Shown here: piece after piece, positions 6,204 to 8,220 of the stretch
How positions within the stretch are numbered: the stretch's first letter is position 1
Layout of the letters: each line of letters starts with the position of its first letter
Source: Sulfurovum sp. bin170
GTDB lineage: Bacteria; Campylobacterota; Campylobacteria; Campylobacterales; Sulfurovaceae
NCBI RefSeq assembly: GCF_010892395.1
Contig: NZ_JAACKB010000274.1
Coordinates: forward strand, 1-8,220
Direction of reading: 5' to 3'
DNA: 8,220 bases
Translations under genes and position numbers: made by a program
Notes under the pieces: model-generated
Database searches by the model: none
Told to the model about the DNA's origin: nothing
What the model saw: only the letters and a program-made list of their open reading frames with translations

Positions 6204-6847
6204 TATATCTCCACCTCCAGCACAGGATTGCTCAACTTTTCTGCTTTATTATAAATCTCCAACATCTGCCAAAGAGAGGGGGAGACCTCACCGTATCTCT
6301 CATCTTCAATATAGATATTTGCCTCCTCTTGCGTCACCTCAACCATCAACGCAACCCCACTCTCTAGCTTGGAGACACCACAACGGTTCATCTGCTCTAT
6401 AAATTTAAAATTAAAAGCATCAATATTCAGAAGAAGTATCCTATCCCCTTTGAGTGCTTTGATTGCTCCTGTTTTTAGCACACTAAGTGAAGTGTTAAAG
6501 AGGTCAGATACCGTTGTCATCTCACCCATATTTTCAGAAAGCATCGAGAGATATGAGACAGGCGTGTTGTGTACCGAGTTTTGAAAAGCTGTAGGGCTTA
6601 TAAGCGTTTTGTTATAGATGGACTCTATAATATCAGCCGTGGCATTCACCTCGCCATACGCCGTACCAAAAACAATCCGTTCATGACCATAACCGACCTT
6701 GGAAGCGAGATATACAGCAATCCGTGAACTGCGTGTTAAGCGTCTGCGAAGCATCATCTTCTTGACCAATATCTTCTCTTGAAGCTCTTCACACTTGGTA
6801 TCAGCCAAGACAACTGCTGAACTGATAATTTTTAGATTAACTTTCAT
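6203..6847 (-). CDS. Ketosynthase-like chain length factor, short and without the active cysteine
   Basis: A 214-residue protein of the beta-ketoacyl synthase N-terminal-like family (Ketoacyl-synt_2 type). The telling segment is SPTAFQNSVHNTPVSYLSML (residues 84-103), the SPTxFxxSVHN signature. Where a real ketosynthase has the TACSSS nucleophile elbow, this protein reads VSDLFNTSLS: aligned by eye with the upstream ketosynthase, Phe117 replaces the catalytic cysteine. Together with the absence of the C-terminal half and its histidines, this says it is not a condensing enzyme by itself. It probably forms a pair with the neighbouring ketosynthase to set chain length. The ATG at 6847 follows AAAAGG and overlaps the ketosynthase stop by 11 bases. 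About half the length of a complete ketosynthase is normal for this group, so it is not a fragment. Confidence 0.85.
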   Translation of the reverse strand: MKVNLKIISSAVVLADTKCEELQEKILVKKMMLRRRLTRSSRIAVYLASKVGYGHERIVFGTAYGEVNATADIIESIYNKTLISPTAFQNSVHNTPVSYLSMLSENMGEMTTVSDLFNTSLSVLKTGAIKALKGDRILLLNIDAFNFKFIEQMNRCGVSKLESGVALMVEVTQEEANIYIEDERYGEVSPSLWQMLEIYNKAEKLSNPVLEVEI

Positions 6848-7964
6848 CAGAGACCTTTTGAATAATTATAGAGACATTGTTCCCACCAAAAGCAAACGCA
6901 TTGGAGAGGGCAAACTTTATCTCTATGGAGATATTCTCAATAGGAAGATTAAGCTCTTCTAACTCTTGGTTTTTTAGATTAAAATTTTGAGGTACGGTCT
7001 GATTTTTCAACACCATCGCCGAGATAATCAGCTCAATAGTCCCACACGCACCCAGCGTGTGTCCTGTGATAGACTTGGTAGAACCAACAAGAGGTCTATT
7101 AGGAAAAAGTGAAATTATCGCTCTTCCTTCTGCTCTATCATTGGCTGTTGTTCCTGTTCCATGAGCATTAATATAATCTATACTACTAGCGTCCAAATTG
7201 GCATTATCCAAAGCATTTTGCATCGCCGATTTTGCACCATTACCCTCTGGGTGAGGATGGGTGATATTGTGTGCATCGGAGCTACACCCTACGCCAACTA
7301 GCTTAATATCACTTGGCATGGAGCCTAAAAGTATCACCCCCACACCCTCAGCTACATTCATCCCTGTTCTATCTCTATCAAAAGGTGTTGCACACTCATC
7401 TGATAGAACCCCCAAAGCGTTAAATCCATTGACAGTGGTTAGACTAATCGAGTCAGCACCCACCACCAACACCTCTTCACAAGCACCAGATTCAAGTAGC
7501 TCTTTGGCAAAAACAATGGCATTGGAGCTAGATGTACAAGCAGTTGAAAATGTAATGGAGTCTTTGAAACCATATTTTTTATTAAGAGTATGTGAGATGG
7601 AGTAGATAGACTGTCGATTCAAATCAATATCAATACAAGAGCCACCACTACCTATAAACTGCTCTTCAGACCAAGCCATCCCACCAACAGAACTACCGAC
7701 AAGTAAAAAAGTGTTATGAAAACTCTCTAACTCGGAGGATTTCAGAACATCCTCTACTTGCTCTAGCATTATATTCTCAAAACTATGAGGAGAATCTATC
7801 TTTCCGATAGCACTTAAGCTTCCATCTATAAGGAAATCTTTATGTTTTTTGATACCACTCTTGGAGAGAAGAAGAGACTCATAAATCTCCTCTTTGCTAA
7901 CCCCTGCACAACAACTTGCACTCATGGCTTGAATATAAATCTCTTTACTTTTTAACATTGCCAT
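6837..7964 (-). CDS. Beta-ketoacyl-ACP synthase (type II, aryl polyene type)
   Basis: A 375-residue condensing enzyme with all expected active-site residues: Cys143 in STACTSSSN, His268 in NAHGTGTTANDRAE, Lys297 and His302 in GSTKSITGHTLGACG, and PFDRDRTG around 194-201. The C-terminal AFGGNN glycine loop is present. It extends the chain on the ACP with malonyl units, probably in a pair with the cysteine-less factor downstream. Similarity is to the FabB/FabF class, but the position and small size fit the ketosynthases of aryl polyene clusters. The ATG at 7964 (a second, in frame, is at 7958) overlaps the ACP gene by 20 bases; no good ribosome site precedes it, so translation is likely coupled to the ACP. 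Confidence 0.93.
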   Translation of the reverse strand: MAMLKSKEIYIQAMSASCCAGVSKEEIYESLLLSKSGIKKHKDFLIDGSLSAIGKIDSPHSFENIMLEQVEDVLKSSELESFHNTFLLVGSSVGGMAWSEEQFIGSGGSCIDIDLNRQSIYSISHTLNKKYGFKDSITFSTACTSSSNAIVFAKELLESGACEEVLVVGADSISLTTVNGFNALGVLSDECATPFDRDRTGMNVAEGVGVILLGSMPSDIKLVGVGCSSDAHNITHPHPEGNGAKSAMQNALDNANLDASSIDYINAHGTGTTANDRAEGRAIISLFPNRPLVGSTKSITGHTLGACGTIELIISAMVLKNQTVPQNFNLKNQELEELNLPIENISIEIKFALSNAFAFGGNNVSIIIQKVSDES

Positions 7965-8199
7965 TAATATAGTCTGTTAGCGTCTGAACTGTCGCGAATA
8001 TATCTTTAACCTTCTCCATATTTTCAAATTTAACACCATACTCATTATCCAAAATCACAATAAGCTCTATCGCATCCACAGAGTCCAACCCTATCCCCTC
8101 ATTGAACAACATATCGTTGTCATCTATCTCATCTGCTGAAATATCTTCTAAGTTTAAACCTGAAATTAATCTATTTTTTACATCTTCTGTTGTTATCAT
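7945..8199 (-). CDS. Acyl carrier protein
   Basis: An 84-residue, acidic, helical carrier protein. Ser40 in GIGLDSVDAIEL is the site for the phosphopantetheine arm (the DSxxxxEL motif, here DSVDAIEL), and the segment VKFENMEKVKDIFATVQTLTDYI closes the four-helix bundle. It would carry the growing polyene for the ketosynthase, dehydratases and any transferase. The ATG at 8199 follows AGTAGG at about eight bases. It is the first gene seen from the right edge; the 21 bases beyond carry no clear promoter and the operon may continue upstream. Known aryl polyene clusters have two carrier proteins, so a second one is probably outside the window. Confidence 0.93.
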   Translation of the reverse strand: MITTEDVKNRLISGLNLEDISADEIDDNDMLFNEGIGLDSVDAIELIVILDNEYGVKFENMEKVKDIFATVQTLTDYINGNVKK

Positions 8200-8220
8200 C
8201 TATATAACCTACTCTATTAA

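Noticed and set aside
7261..7605. Plus-strand open frame of 114 codons opposite the ketosynthase
   Set aside because: It is antisense to a clear ketosynthase with complete active site, has low-complexity Ser/Thr/Pro-rich sequence, and resembles no protein. The other plus-strand frames (for example in 2354-2628, 3885-4079, 5637-5897, 6167-6584) are rejected likewise.

Overview
The window is a compact, AT-rich biosynthetic locus. Every gene I can support lies on the minus strand, so transcription runs from high to low coordinates. Short or overlapping junctions, low G+C and protein flavour suggest a Gram-negative bacterium, plausibly of the Campylobacterota (Sulfurovum/Sulfurimonas/Arcobacter type). 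That placement is an impression from composition and protein style, not a search result.

In transcription order, 8199 to 5513 holds a type II polyketide/fatty-acid-like core of the aryl polyene (APE) kind: an acyl carrier protein, an active ketosynthase, a short ketosynthase-like chain length factor without the catalytic cysteine, and two small hot-dog dehydratase-like proteins (ApeP-like, then ApeI-like). A 32-bp gap containing a perfect 7-bp hairpin separates this core from darA and darB (5480 to 3419), the enzymes that make dialkylresorcinols (DARs). After darB come a coupled 131-aa protein with a C-terminal helix-turn-helix-like segment, a MipA/OmpV-family outer-membrane protein, and a short AMP-forming acyl ligase (3417 to 1074).

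A MNT-HEPN nucleotidyltransferase/HEPN pair follows (1021 to 285), with its own probable extended -10 promoter and a palindrome at the start site. It looks like a toxin-antitoxin type module lodged inside the cluster. At the left edge, 211 to 1 encodes the first 70 residues of a protein resembling the BtrH N-terminal domain family, whose founding member moves an acyl group from an acyl carrier protein to an acceptor.

Read together, the ligase would activate an aryl starter, the ACP/KS/CLF/dehydratase set would build a conjugated polyene, DarB and DarA would make a resorcinol, and a transferase (possibly the BtrH-like protein) could join them into a flexirubin- or arcuflavin-like pigment of the outer membrane. 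No ketoreductase, second ACP, ammonia-lyase, thioesterase or transporter is visible, so the cluster probably continues beyond both edges. No RNA genes, insertion sequences or CRISPR arrays were seen.
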